Shown in pieces: positions 31,764-43,087 of a stretch of 64,000 nucleotides of DNA (position 1 is its first letter; each line of letters begins with the position of its first letter). Position numbers and translations under genes: made by a program. The notes under the pieces were generated by a model. The model saw only the letters and a program-made list of their open reading frames with translations, searched no databases and was not told the DNA's origin. Source of the DNA: Gentiana macrophylla (lineage: Eukaryota; Streptophyta; Magnoliopsida; Gentianales; Gentianaceae); the NCBI GenBank assembly GCA_026214975.1, contig CM047813.1:28714797-28778796 (forward strand), read 5' to 3'.

Positions 31764-31914
31764 AGACGGGCGTCCAATTAATCCGGACGGGCGTCTGCCT
31801 GAAGAACTAGACGGCCGTTTGGGGCAAGCCAGACGCTCGTTTGGTTTCCTCCAAACGGTGCAGAGTTGGTTCTTTTTAGATGGACGGGCGTCCACTTACT
31901 CCGGACGCCAGTTT
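31764..31914 (-). repeat. Near-palindrome cluster in the leader of element C
   Basis: Six or more copies lie between the primer site and gag, including AGACGGGCGTCC (31764), GGACGGGCGTCT (31785), AGACGGCCGTTT (31809), AGACGCTCGTTT (31831), GGACGGGCGTCC (31882) and GGACGCCAGTTT (31903). Element B has a matching cluster in its leader. Confidence 0.7.
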
Positions 31915-31975
31915 GGAAACCAACGAAAGCGAAGCGTAAAATAAACTTAGTAAAAACTAGACAACCGTACCGAGT

Positions 31976-31993
31976 TCCCCGGCAACGGCGCCA
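31976..31993 (-). promoter_or_regulatory. tRNA-Asp-type primer-binding site of element C
   Basis: The - strand reads TGGCGCCGTTGCCGGGGA, complementary to the 3' end of plant tRNA-Asp. It lies six bases after the LTR end. A tRNA-Asp primer is the known choice of Athila elements. Confidence 0.85.
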
Positions 31994-31999
31994 AAAACT

Positions 32000-33490
32000 T
32001 GTCTCGGATTTTATGCAATGAAAAACAAACAAGTAATAAAATAATCTGGTTTACCCCAAGTGCAAGGATCGTAGTATGGTAGTTACAACCGGAGTCGAAT
32101 CACAGGGAATCGAGGTTGGCCTAGTTCTTAATTTCTCTAAAGTTGTCACGAAAAATAAAACAAAACAGAACTAAAGAAAAACGAAACAATAAATCTGGAC
32201 AGAGGATCTAGAATCCAAAGCCGGGAAAGATAGTTATGAGCCAAACTAATGAAAATAACTCTATTCTAAAAAGATAATAAAATTACTAAGGTGATAACAA
32301 ATAAATTGAAAACGAACAAGCAATGATCCACCGATCTCACAACCCCTCAACTTCCTCTCTAGATTGTTTAGTGAAGATTTAATGAAGATTCGGTTCACCT
32401 ATCAAAAGTATGAATTTCTAATCTCTTAGATAATTCGCCTATTAATCTCTCATCTCTCGATCTTAAAGATTAACGCTTCCATAACCAAGGTGTAAGATTT
32501 CTCAATCTAGCAACCTAGAAATTAACCTAACAACTCTCGTTATTTTTAGGTTAAAAATCTATTCTTTACTACGGTGATCTAAGTCTAACAACGATTCTCA
32601 TCAAACGTTAAACATCAAACATGCAACAATCCATCGATATAATTGCATAAAAACAAATTAAACATAATAAAGATACAAACTTTGAATTAAAACTCACAAA
32701 CAATCCCACAGAATAAATCAAGATGTTGCAGAGATGGCTTCACAAAGCTCGTTCAAATCGCCTAGCCTCTATTCATCGTTGGTATATAAATAAAAAGTAG
32801 ATGAAAAGATGTTTACGGGACAGAAAACGCAGCAGCAAAGGCACTCCCAAAGGGGCCTGGCGCTGCAGGGTGGAATTCTCTATTTTAGGGTTCAGAAAAC
32901 GCGACTATTTATAGGATTCAATGTCGGTTTAGCTGAGGCGGCGGACTGGACGCCCGTCCAAGGGGTTGAACGCCCGTCCAGGGTGCATAAAATCTTCTGT
33001 CGGGCCGAGTCATATCAGACGCCCGTCCTATGTAATTTTGGACGCTCGTTCAGTAAAAATCTCAATACTCTGAATCCACTATTTCTTCCTGGACGCCCGT
33101 TCAGTTATTCAAACGCCCGTCCATCTGGACGGAGTATCGAACGCTCGTCTGGATCAACTTCATTCCAAATTCAAGTTGAATCTTCAATCCAATCTCATCT
33201 TTATCTCCTTCCTTCTATTCAAATCCAAATAAGATGTCATTTTAGCTCCTTCCACGACATGTAAATGTACCTTCAAGATGATACAAACGAGCAAAGTGTA
33301 AAACCGTATATATAGATAGAAAATTGCCAATAAAACCACGTAATTAACTAGAGTTTGCTCCTAAACAACTTCCAACTTCATTTGCTTAATAAATCAAATA
33401 ACCACTTAACTTTTTATGCAAAAAATTAGGATATAGAGGAAAATTGTTACGAAATAGAACGATATAAATCATAGAAAATCACCCTAAACA
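32000..33490 (-). repeat. 5' LTR of element C
   Basis: On the - strand it starts TGTTTAGGG and ends CCGAGACA (1,491 bp). The start resembles TGTTAAGG of elements A and B, and the end matches element A. A TATA box is at 32913-32906. Seven near-palindromes lie upstream of it (33150-32948). No second LTR is found. Confidence 0.8.
32906..32913 (-). promoter_or_regulatory. TATA box of element C LTR
   Basis: TATAAATA on the - strand lies 35 bases downstream of the palindrome at 32959-32948. Confidence 0.7.
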
Positions 33491-33639
33491 GAAGTTACGC
33501 ATAAAAGATCAACTGAAGACGATCAATTGCAAAAGCCTTACTAAGAAATCGAGAAATGGGACCTATAGACTCTTAGGGAGCCTCACATTGCTACATGAAC
33601 ATACTCTGAGTCATGTGCCCAGTGAACAAACTCATGTCC

Positions 33640-35390
33640 TAGAAGAGTGTCATAGGTGTTTGCAAATTCCCAATGATTTCCACCAATGAGGGGCTATGAG
33701 CATACCGTAACTTTAAATTAAGTGTTGAACCGGTAAAACTATAAACTTATAGGTATGCTCATTGTCAGAAGGATGAAATAGAGCAGTTGGTGGGTCAAAT
33801 TCTACAACGGGGGATTACACAAATAGCCCATTTTCTCCTTATGAAAAAGAAAGATGAAACCAGGAGATGTTTTGTGGATTACAAAAGGTTGAATGACTTG
33901 ATTGACAAAGATATCTACCATTGTCCCTTAATAAACTGAAGGTCTGGATTCCATCAGAACGATGAATGAGGATGATGTCCAAAAGACTGCTGTTGTGACT
34001 CATCATGACCAATTTGAATTCAAAGTGATGGCACATAAGTATGAATGAGATGCTGAGACCTTACTTGAGGAAGCCTGTGTTGGTATTTTTTGATGACATC
34101 TTAATCTTCGGCCCTGACATGAATTCCCACATATAACATCTTAAAGTGCTTTTAGAAGTTTTGATTAAAAACCAATACGATGCTAAATTATCCAAATGCT
34201 CTTTTGGACAAACCAAGGTGGAATACTTGGTCCATATCATGCATGAGGGTGAAGTGCATGCTGGCCCAAGTTAGATTCAAGCCATGTTAGATTGGCCCCA
34301 ACCCCATAATGTGACTGTACCGAGGGGTTTTTGGGTATAACATCTTTCTATAGGATATTTGTGCCTCATTATAAAATTATTTTTAAACACTTGAATGATA
34401 GTAACTCAAGAAATATGGGCTTTTCTTGTCATAGAGTGCCTCAAAAGCATACTAGAGACACAAATAGGCCATGTGCAAATCATCAGTACTTGTCTTACCA
34501 TATTTTGGAATTCTATTTTGCATTGAAACATATGAATGTGGCAAAGGATTAGGGGCTATTTTACAACAAAACAAGAAACATGTGCTTATCTAAGCAGAGC
34601 CTTCATCTCTAAGGAGATCAGATTGTTCCTCAATGAGAAGGAACTCCTAGCGGTCCTCAAGGTAGTAACCAAATGGAAGCCATATATTCAAGGCTAGGCC
34701 TTTGTCATCGAAACTAATCAACGGAGTCTGAAGTTCATTCTAGATCCGAGGGCCACTACAACACCACATCAAAAAAGGGTGACCAAGTTACTTGGGTTGA
34801 ATATCACTATTGAGTACAAAAAGAGAAGTGATAATAGCATCTGATGCCTTGTCCACTAAAAGTCATGTTGAGGGACAATTGTGTGTTGTGAGCATAGTAT
34901 CACCTTCTTGGATGCAATAAATAACTTCCAGCTACAACCTAGCGGTTGAGGAAAAATTCAAGGCACTGATGATTAGTATAGCCCCAGATCCCCACTACAC
35001 TTTGCACCAAGGATTCTTAAATACAAAGAGTGGATATATGTATGAGCCATGGAGGTTTTGAGATCCAAATTGATAGATTGCACTCATGTCCCATATGAGG
35101 TCATTCAAGGGTCATGGCATGTTATAGCAGGATTAAGTGACTAGTACTTGTCAACATTGCAAGAGTCTATACGATAAACCTCAAGAACTACTCCAGCCAC
35201 TACCAATCCCTCACAAGCATGATCCCAACTCAACATGGATTTTACGGATGGATTGCTTAAGTCTGAAGGCAAGGAAGTCATCATGGTAGTAGTGGACATG
35301 CAGACGAAATTCAACCACTTTATTCGACACGAGAATAAGAGGCAGATAGCATCACAAAAGCATGGAATAAAGCATGAATGATACATAAGT
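33640..35390 (+). pseudogene. Highly decayed Ty3/gypsy pol (RT, RNase H, integrase traces)
   Basis: Reading across frames gives RT pieces (RYAHCQKDEIEQLV at about 33753; HFLLMKKKDETRRCFVDYKRLNDLIDKDIY at about 33825; VLVFFDDILIFGPD at about 34080, with DD retained), a thumb region (KLSKCSFGQTKVEYLVHI), RNase H traces near 34560-34830, and an integrase start (QPLPIP, then WILRMDCLSLK with SSWWWT at about 35190-35300). The RYPHFQKDEIE and DDILVYS patterns are those of chromovirus-type gypsy elements, not Athila. Stops and shifts occur every few tens of residues, so it is an old insertion. No LTRs were identified. Confidence 0.65.
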
Positions 35391-35919
35391 GATCAAAATA
35401 AGATACTTTAAATTAATTTGTACGCTATTTTACTCGTACGGTTAGTTTTGTCCAAAAATAATTATAACTCAATAGTACTCATGTGACATAATTAATGATT
35501 ATTTGTTTTATTAATAAATTTGACTGACAGTAAATTATTTAACAATAGCGTATGTGCAGTTGTAATTGAATGTTAGTATAAATATAAACATAATTGAAAC
35601 GTCACACTATTATTTGGAAACATAATACATGATTTTATAACTAAAAAAACTTATAATAAAAAAAGCTTATCATATTTGAAAGAATGAAAACGTAACATGA
35701 CGACTTTGATTCAATGCGTACGGGTAGGAAAATTAAATTAATTCTACCAAGTGTAAAATTATTCTTAACAATTGTCATTATTTAATATATATTTTTGTTT
35801 ATGTATTTTTTGGCTGTATAACATATATTTATTTTATAAATTAAACGAATAATCAATAATATATGTAATATTAAAAATAATAAATAAGTTTAACACATGC
35901 GAAGACGCGATTTTTTTTA

Positions 35920-35989
<70 letters not shown>

Positions 35990-36109
35990 GTTCGTTAGAA
36001 TGTTTTTATTAAATAGTGTATTGAATTGGGTCTTAGTCTTGCTTATTAATATTTTTAGCTCACGTAAAAAAATTAAAAATTGATCTTAAATACGCTATAA
36101 AATATAAAG
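35391..36109. other. AT-rich intergenic stretch with a long TA microsatellite
   Basis: No gene is seen. A TA dinucleotide run spans 35922-35986. After it, 36000-36110 contains a TTTTTAGCTCACGTAAAAAAATT segment that resembles the interior of the hAT MITE at 51068-51388 (TTTTTAGCTTGAGTAAAAAAA). It may be a diverged, truncated member of that family. Confidence 0.5.
35922..35986. repeat. TA microsatellite
   Basis: Uninterrupted alternating TA for about 65 bases. Confidence 0.95.
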
Positions 36110-36736
36110 GCGGGTCTTTCATAATTATAAATATGAAGAACTTAGGGGATTGGGGTTTCGAGATTTAAAGTGCTTTAATCTGCCCTTTTGGCGAAGCGAG
36201 CTTGGCCCATCCTTACGCATCGGGGTTCATTAGTGGGTCAGTGCTCGGCTAAGTACTACCACAATAGCACGTTCTTAGCGGCCACCCGTGACGTCGAGGT
36301 CTTCTTTTCTATGGCGAAGTTTGCAGAGAGGCGGGACTTATTGATGAGCGGACTTCGTTGGCGGTGTCGGGATGGTTCCTCTGTTTTGTATTTCACGATG
36401 CCAGGTGGACCTCCTAGCACATTTCGAGTGCCGCGACGCAGACACAATCTCCCGACAAAGCTGTGAAGGTAGAGGATTTGCTCATTCCTGGGACCCGGCG
36501 ATGGAATACTCCATAGTTCGGCAGTGGTTTCGAGCTTGGGAGAGCGATGCGATTCTCCGTACCCCGATCACGCAGGGCAGTCATTTGGACAGACGTATTT
36601 GGCACTATGAGAGTCGGGGAATTTATACGGTTAAGTCTGGCAATCGGTTGGCATTATCTCTTTCTAGGCCTGGGTTGGTGGGGGAGTGGCGTCTGGGTCA
36701 GGTGGCTTGGACAAGGTGTGGAGACAATGTTGGGAC
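36110..36736 (+). pseudogene. LINE ORF2 C-terminal region, first part
   Basis: Reading across frames gives the region between RT and zf-RVT of a plant LINE ORF2: a GDWGFEI/LKC start, LAKRAWPILTHRGSLVGQCSAKYYHNSTFLAA, RRDLLMSGLRWRCRDGSSV, and a HLDRRIWHYESRGIYTVKSGNRLALS stretch. The latter is the usual D-x-R-x-W-x4-G-x-Y-x-V-x-SGYR segment. A solo LTR interrupts it at 36736. The reading continues at 38526, with a one-base shift just before the insertion. It is 5'-truncated, with no RT core in the window. Confidence 0.8.
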
Positions 36737-38525
36737 TGATGACGGTCAAATTATACCCGTAAATGTCATCAACATTATCCTTAAATCAAGATTAATAATG
36801 TATATTTCATATTAAATCACTCATTTATATTTATTATTTAATGTTAAGTGATTATTAATATGATATTTGGTATTATGCTTTTATTATTAAAAGATCGATT
36901 TATTGTGCGATAAATGCCGATTTTGTAGATCACGACAAATCGAGAGGATTAATGTCATTCAATCAATGGTCTCAAGATAATAGAGGAAGAAAATCGGAGC
37001 ATTAAATGAAAGATTAATCGATCAACAACAGCGCAGCAAAGTGGGGAACAAGATAGACGAGAGAAACGTTTAACACGTGCAGAAAAAGGCTCGGTCGACC
37101 GAGCCCTATCATTCGGTCGACCGAGTATGTCGGCTCGGTCACTTACGGGATTTTCGCGTGTATATCTTCTAGATCCTCCCTAGGTCGGTTACAGCCTCTA
37201 TATAAGCAGCAGCTACGAAATTTGTAAAACACACCTTAGACACCAACACATCCCTTCATTCATTCTTCAATCTTACAATTCATAATATAACTTTGATACA
37301 ATGTAGAATAATTTGAGGGTTTCCAGCAATTTAAGGGCTGCAATATGTAAGCCTTTACTTTCTGTTTCTTTATTTTCAGTAATTAATTCCCCAATTATGC
37401 TTTATCGTTTGAATTAGTTAATCATAGCTAGATGATGTAGATCTAGGCTATGACGTTAGGGATGTGGCGACACCTTGTCTATGGGGATCCCATAAACTAC
37501 GTCATACACTTAGTATTTATTCATGAATCTACTTGATTTAATTAATGCGTATCTATGTTAGTTTATATGAGTACTGTGCGAATTACCGTTTAATCTGTTC
37601 TGTATGATGAAACGCTGAGAAATATGTTCAGGGATGTAATCTGGGGACGAAATTGATTCGGGTGACCGAATGAGTTCACTCGGTCGACCGAGCCCACCTA
37701 TTCGGTCGACCGAGCCCTGTTTTATCCGTTAAATAGTCACGTCTTTATGATTAGGTTAACTTAATAGAATTTATTATCTCAGTAGGTATGGCTATGGCTA
37801 CGTTACTCGCTTAATTTAATTAAAACGTGTAAGAAGGAAATACCGATATAAAACTCTTAGGTAGGCTTATGAATTGATCTTCGGACGTTCAGCGTTATCT
37901 AGGTAGGTTTATATTTGGGAATTGCATGCACTGATTATACGCGACGTCGTAGATTAGCATGAGACTATAACTTGGTAATTGCTAGTTGGACGAGAGCTTG
38001 AGTAATCGTTTAGGAAATACGCCTAACCATAGGAATGTTGCCTGGACGAGGTGTACGGTTAATATCGGCATCCTTAGAGTCGTAGCGTGTGAGTTATATG
38101 AGATGGAGGCAGGCAAAAAGCGAAGTCACGTAACAATATCACGGTTGATTTAGTGACTTACCGGTGCTAAGTCAAGTTAAAGAGGATGACCCCGTAGCCA
38201 ATCTAAAATAGATACAAACGGATTGATGATTAATAAGTTTAGTTTATTATATAAATTATCTAGGTCCAAACGATAAAGACTATAATTGGGGAGGTTAATT
38301 ACGTTGTGTCGAGTCGTGTCTTTACCTTTCTTGTCTTATGTTGGTCGTAGACCGCCTCTATGTCCTTGACATGTTTAATTAATTGTTTGTATATAAGATG
38401 ATCCACAATTGGTTCCCTGTGGGATCGACCTTGATTCACTATAGCTATACTACGATGGGCCTAGTCCTCTTGCTAGTATTGGCTTATGGTGGTCAAGTAT
38501 ATTATAACCTGATTGACCCCGATCA
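36737..38525 (+). repeat. Solo LTR inserted in the LINE (TSD GGGAC)
   Basis: The 1,789-bp sequence starts TGATGACGG and ends CCCCGATCA, and both flanks are GGGAC (36732-36736 and 38526-38530). Removing it and one GGGAC restores the LINE reading. It contains the perfect palindrome GGCTCGGTCGACCGAGCC at 37088-37105, three shorter copies of TCGGTCGACCGA (about 37111-37126, 37679-37692, 37700-37714) and a TATA box TATATAAG at 37199-37206. Orientation is inferred from the TATA box. Family is not identified. Confidence 0.85.
37199..37206 (+). promoter_or_regulatory. TATA box of the solo LTR
   Basis: TATATAAG lies about 75 bases downstream of the second palindrome (37111-37126), the same order as in the Athila LTRs. 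Confidence 0.65.
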
Positions 38526-39480
38526 GGGACGTTGCGGTCCAGCCACGTATTCATCATTTCTTGTGGAGGTGTTTACATGATTGTTTGCCGGTATCACGTA
38601 ATTTGGCTAAGCGCAATGTGGGAGATGGCAGGTGTCTGGCTTGCGGGGATGAAAATGAGACCTTGGCGCATGTTCTTTTCGAGTGCGAGATGGAGGTTAG
38701 AGTATGGGAGCAAACGTCTTTTGGGACTCTGGCCCGTCCGAGAAGGGTGTCGGATTTTAATGGCCTATTAACGCTCCTTCATGAAGAGCTGTCACGGGAG
38801 GAGGTGGCGGAGTTTGTGTGGGTGATGTGGTATATTTGGAAGGCGCGAGATAGTGCTGTTTATGACGGCCAACCGGTGTATGTATCTCGTGTATGTTCTT
38901 CGGCTCTTAGTGCAGCAAGAGAGTTCTTTCAAGTTACTCAGGTATCTCGTGTAGTGCAGCAACAAGAGCTACGGGATCGTTGGGAGCGGCCTCCTAATGG
39001 GATGATAAAGTGCAATGTCGATGCCTCAACCACTCCGCATGCATCAGGGATAGGTCTTATCTTCCGCGATCATCAGGGTTCTATTCTGGCAGCTTATTCA
39101 ATTCGATTAGATCCAGGCATAATGGTTGCAGTGTTGGAGTTGAGGGCGATTCTTATGGCACTAGTGGAGGGACGGCATTTGGGACTAACACAATTGTTGG
39201 TGGAGAGTGATTGTCTTATTTGTGTTCAGCGGCTGCAACATCGGGGGGATGACTTCTCTTCCTTCGGCAGCTTATTGCAGGATTGTGTTGCAGAGACAAC
39301 ACATTTTGCGTCAGTTCGTTTTTCATTAGTTAGGCGTACCGGTAATGAACCGCACACATTCTAGCGTGTTTAGGTCTTTGATTCATTGGGTGTTATTGCT
39401 TGGGGAGCACATCCCGTGTTACTACGCATTGTTTTGACGGATTTAATTTGATTAATAAAAGTGGTTGCTTTTCTCAAAAA
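38526..39480 (+). pseudogene. LINE ORF2 zf-RVT and RNase H-like domain, second part
   Basis: The frame starts within DVAVQPRIHHFLWRCLHDCLPVSRNLAKRNVGDGRCLACGDENETLAHVLFEC, a complete zf-RVT domain (Cys-x2-Cys, then His and Cys). It continues through the tryptophan-rich linker to an RNase H-like domain (IKCNVDASTTPHASGIGLIFRDHQGSIL, VLELRAILMALVEGRHLG, LLVESDCLICVQ). D, E and D of the RNase H active site are visible. The frame runs to 39361, followed by a 3' UTR and an A-rich end near 39480. It is in better condition than the other LINE copy. Confidence 0.85.
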
Positions 39481-40306
39481 GAATTTTAAAGAAGGCCTTG
39501 TCCCCGCCATGGGCATGAGGAACGTGCTGCCAGCATTTATGCTCATGATCTGAAAGATCACGCAAGGTATGGAATCGGTACAAACGTTTTTTTACTTATC
39601 CATACTAACAGAATTATACTTGCCGTGATATATGTGTAATTATTTTCCTCCCACAAATTATTATTAATTTTTTTAAACATAAATTCCTGCTATATATTTG
39701 CTGTAGTTGAATAATATTATTATAATGCCATCCGCGCGAGAAAAATGGTGGGGCAGTCAGAGTTGGCAATAAACGTCGAAGGTGTAGAACAAGTAATGCC
39801 CGCACGATCCAGCCTACAACAGAGGCTGCAAAGCGGTAACAACATGCATTTTTTTAAATTAAGATAAGACAACTAGAATTTTAATTTCATCAATTATACA
39901 TTTGTAGTTTTGTTTACCCGTTTTATATACATACATTATTCTACAGGTAAAATATATAGTTTAATATTTTTAACGGTCCGCATGGATCCATTTTATACAT
40001 ACGTGTGTGTGTCGCTATACATATCCTCATAGCTTCTTCAACATACTTACACAATATCAAAGTCAACATCATCTTCGACCTGTCAATATTGTTGAGGAGG
40101 AGAAAGATAAGTAAAAAAGATAAGTATGGACGTTCTTAGTAAAGAGTAGAAACATCGAATAATAACCATAAAACAGTCACATGTAGAATTACAATTAGAA
40201 CCAAGTATGTATAAAAGCATACTCACCTCTACTAGCCTGGATAACAAAGCTCAACCACCAAAGAGACCTGTAATACACATGGCCTAAGGACACTTAATTT
40301 TCATGG
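39481..40306. other. AT-rich intergenic stretch
   Basis: No gene, TIR pair or LTR pair is recognised. Reading frames are short and shift. It lies between the LINE 3' end and the copia 3' LTR. Confidence 0.5.
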
Positions 40307-40618
40307 TGAGAATGCACCACAACTCCTTATGTGGCACGGGCTTGCCCCGAGCGGAGTACTACTCCAAGTTGCGAAACAGAAACACGCCTCACCGAAAACC
40401 ATGGTGTTTTATCTTTAGACTCATCAAATAGAAAACTATATTAAGGAGAAGACAACTTTCTTACTCATAATGTTTTGGGATTACAAGCATATATTACCAC
40501 ACAATCTAACAGAAGATTCTTTGGGATAACCAAGACATAGAGGTTATCAATACAACAGTGATACCTATTACACACACATGGACCAATAGTATTTAACCAC
40601 ATATAATCTAATATCTCA
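40307..40618 (-). repeat. Probable 3' LTR of copia element 2
   Basis: On the - strand it starts TGAGATATTAG directly after a G-rich tract (TTGACAGGGGGTAT), and a candidate end is CATTCTCA (TGAGA/TCTCA ends, 312 bp). Only one copy is present, so the boundaries are a guess from the ends. Confidence 0.4.
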
Positions 40619-40628
40619 ATACCCCCTG

Positions 40629-41401
40629 TCAAACTGAGTGTGGGAGACACTCCACATTCAGTTTGGTTCTGAATGGCAAAAACTTAACACCAGACAGAGC
40701 CTTGGTGAAAATATCAGCAGGTTGATCACATGTGGAGATGCGCTTCACATCTAGTTTGCCCTTCAAGACTTGATTCCTTACATAGTGCACATCTATCTCT
40801 ATGTGCTTGGTTTTGGAATGATAAACAGGATTCTTTGACAAGGACTCAGCTCCAGTATTGTCACAATAGATGACAGGCCTTCTGGTAAGTTTGATGCCAA
40901 GTTCAAAAAGTAAGGATTTGAGCCAGGCAATATCAACAGCTGCATGATGAGCTAAGCTTACGATTCGATCTTTGGACTGGATACAACATACGCTTTTGTT
41001 GTGCCATGAAACCAAACAAGGACCTAAATAGATGCAATGACACCTTGTGACTTTCTATCATGAGGACAACACCCCAAACTGCATCTCGAGAAACCAGAAT
41101 GATTAAATGTCCACTGACCTTGAAGTGAAGGCGTAATCAAAGGTGCCTTTGATATATCTCGGCCAGATCTCTTTAGGGCTGCCCAGTGTACATCTCTGAG
41201 ATCATGCATGAATTGACTGAGAGAATTAACCACACAGGCTATATCAGGTCTTGTAAAAGTCATGTATTGTAGAGCACCAATGACACTCCTGTACAAGGAG
41301 AGATTTGACATAGGAACACCTTGATCTGGTTCAAAGGTTTTTCCAGTGACCATAGGTGTGAGGCATGGTTTGAGATTGTTCATGCCTAACCTGTTTAACA
41401 T
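40629..41401 (-). pseudogene. RT end and RNase H of copia element 2
   Basis: Frame 41401-41024 contains NLKPCLTPMVTGKTF, LYRSVIGALQYMTFTRPDIACVVNSLSQFM, the RT/RH connection typical of copia. Frame 41015-40629 has LAHHAAVDIAWLKSLLFELGI, PVIYCDNTGAESLSKNPVYHSKTKHIEIDVHYVR and QPADIFTKAL, a copia RNase H with the D-N-x-(S/G)A box and the ADIFTKAL end. They are separated by a short shift with stops. Confidence 0.85.
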
Positions 41402-41841
41402 GTTCTGTCCATCTTGTTTTTACTCAAAAAAAGACCACTTGAATCTCTAATGGCTTGCATTCCCAAAAACTGACTAAGTTCCTCATTGGCCTTCAGGATG
41501 AACAAGGAAGTGTCAGAAACTGCTTTCCTGAATCCCTAAGTTATCAGTTGAGCCCTTAATTCCTCAAACCTAGGTGCCTGTTTCAATCCATACAGGGCCC
41601 TGTTCAGTTTGCATACATAGTCTGACTTATAAGGATCTTTGAATCCAGCAGGTTGTGGCATGTAAACAGACTTTTGCAGTGTTTCATTTAGGAAAGCATT
41701 ATTTATGTCAACCTGTCTAATATGCCAATTGTTAGTCACAACAATAGATATAAAAACTCTGATTGTGGCAGCTTTGGCTAAAAGGCTAAAATTTTCAGCA
41801 TAATCTACCCCCTTATTGCTGTGAATACCCTTTGGCCACAA
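41402..41841 (-). pseudogene. RT of copia element 2, catalytic segment deleted
   Basis: The frame reads KGVDYAENFSLLAKAATIRVFISIVV, IRQVDINNAFLNETLQKSVYMPQPAGF and VCKLNRALYGLKQAPR, the copia RT up to the YGLKQ box. Downstream (about 41540-41405) the text goes from DTSLFILKANEELSQFLGMQA directly toward the RNase H region. The strand with YVDD and its surroundings, about 40 residues, is missing. The RT cannot be active. Confidence 0.8.
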
Positions 41842-41937
41842 GTCTGGCCTTGTATTTTAGGACATAACCATCTAAGGCTTGCTTTACCTTGAAGATCCAC
41901 TTGTTCCCAATCAGGTTGTAATGCATGGAAGGAGGGA

Positions 41938-43087
41938 CTAAGTCCCATGTATGGTTGGCCTAGAGGGCAGCATATTCTTCCTCCATGGCTTTCTTCTAAT
42001 GAGATTGAGACAAAGCCTCTGACACAGAGGTTGGTTCAGCCAGGGGATCAAATGCATAATGCTCAGACACAAGAGTAAAAAGGTTTTTAGGTTTGAAAAT
42101 ACCATGTTTGGATCGACTTTGCATAGAAAGGCTAGGTGAGGTAGGAGGAGGAGAGGAGTAAGAGGTGGAGGATGAAGAGCTGCCATGAGAGGATAAAAAA
42201 GGAGATATAGCTGATGAAAGTGAAGGAGTAGTGGGAGGTGGAGATGTGGAAGTTGTTTGCATATGAGGTAAAGTAGAAGAAGAAGGAGAGGCATGAATGA
42301 GAGAGCTGGTAAGAGAGGAACCAGCAGGAGAGTTGGAAAATGATGCACTTGAATCGGAAGGATCAGACAGGGAAGCTAGGTCACTATCATGGGCAGGTGG
42401 GACTGAAACAACAGAAAGGCCATCATCACTATGAACAGAGAAGGGAGGATTATGAGTGGAATGAGAAGTAGGATGGATGGTCTGATAGGGAAATTCAAGT
42501 TCATTAAAGGCAACATCTCTACAGACATAAATTCTGCCACTAGAATCCATACATTTATGGCCTTTATGAATGTGACTCAGACCAAGGTAGATGCACTTTT
42601 GTGTATGATATTGTACTTTATGGGTGTGATATGGTCTGAGATAAGGAAAACAAGAACATCCAAAGGTTTTGATGAGATCATAGGAGGATTTCTTTTTGAA
42701 AAGAACTTCATGTGGTGAGACATTTTGAAGGACAGGGGTTGGCAAAATATTGATCAGAGTGACAGCATGAAAGAAACTGTCCCACCAGTATTTCAGTGGT
42801 AAGGAAGCTTGTGCAAGAAGAGTGAGGCATGTTCCAACAATATGTCTGTGCTTCCTTTTAGACCTGCCATTTTGAGGATGGATGTGGGGACAAGGATGCC
42901 TAAAGGTGATGCCACATTGAGCCAGGAATGGTTCAAAAGTTCTATATTCCCCACCCCAGTCAGATTGAACAGTCTTGATCTTAGAGTCAAATTGATTTTC
43001 AACCATAGTTTTAAATATGGTAAAGGCGGTGTATGCATCGATTTGGCTTTGAGAGGATAAATCCAAGTATATCGGTGTAGTCATCAA
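41938..43087 (-). pseudogene. Integrase of copia element 2
   Basis: Frame 43087-41996 carries the integrase core end: VQSDWGGEYRTF (second D), HPQNGRSKRKHRHIV (E replaced by S-K in the expected position, NGxSERKH in intact copies), YWWDSFFHAVTLINILPTP, and FGCSCFPYLRPYHTHKVQYHTQKCIYLGLS. A Ser/Pro-rich linker of about 120 residues follows. The first catalytic D is in the preceding damaged frame. The E-to-K/S change at the active site would disable it. Confidence 0.82.

Larger units (their letters stand above)
17542..33490 (-). mobile_element. Element C: Athila-like Ty3/gypsy retrotransposon, split by element B
   Basis: On the - strand: 5' LTR (33490-32000), tRNA-Asp primer site (31993-31976), leader, gag (31655-29931), protease, RT, RNase H, integrase (to 25567), extra small ORF (25390-24992), candidate internal promoter, [element B], and the env-like ORF (18156-17542). 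The 3' LTR is absent, cut off at 17541 by the copia remnant. Gene order, primer site and the long post-pol region are typical of the Athila lineage. Several pol frame breaks are present, but it is the best-preserved autonomous-type element in the window. Confidence 0.85.

Noticed and set aside
37088..37714. SalI-type GTCGAC words as cloning artefacts
   Set aside because: They are embedded in longer palindromes with different flanks and lie in a TSD-bounded LTR, so they are native.
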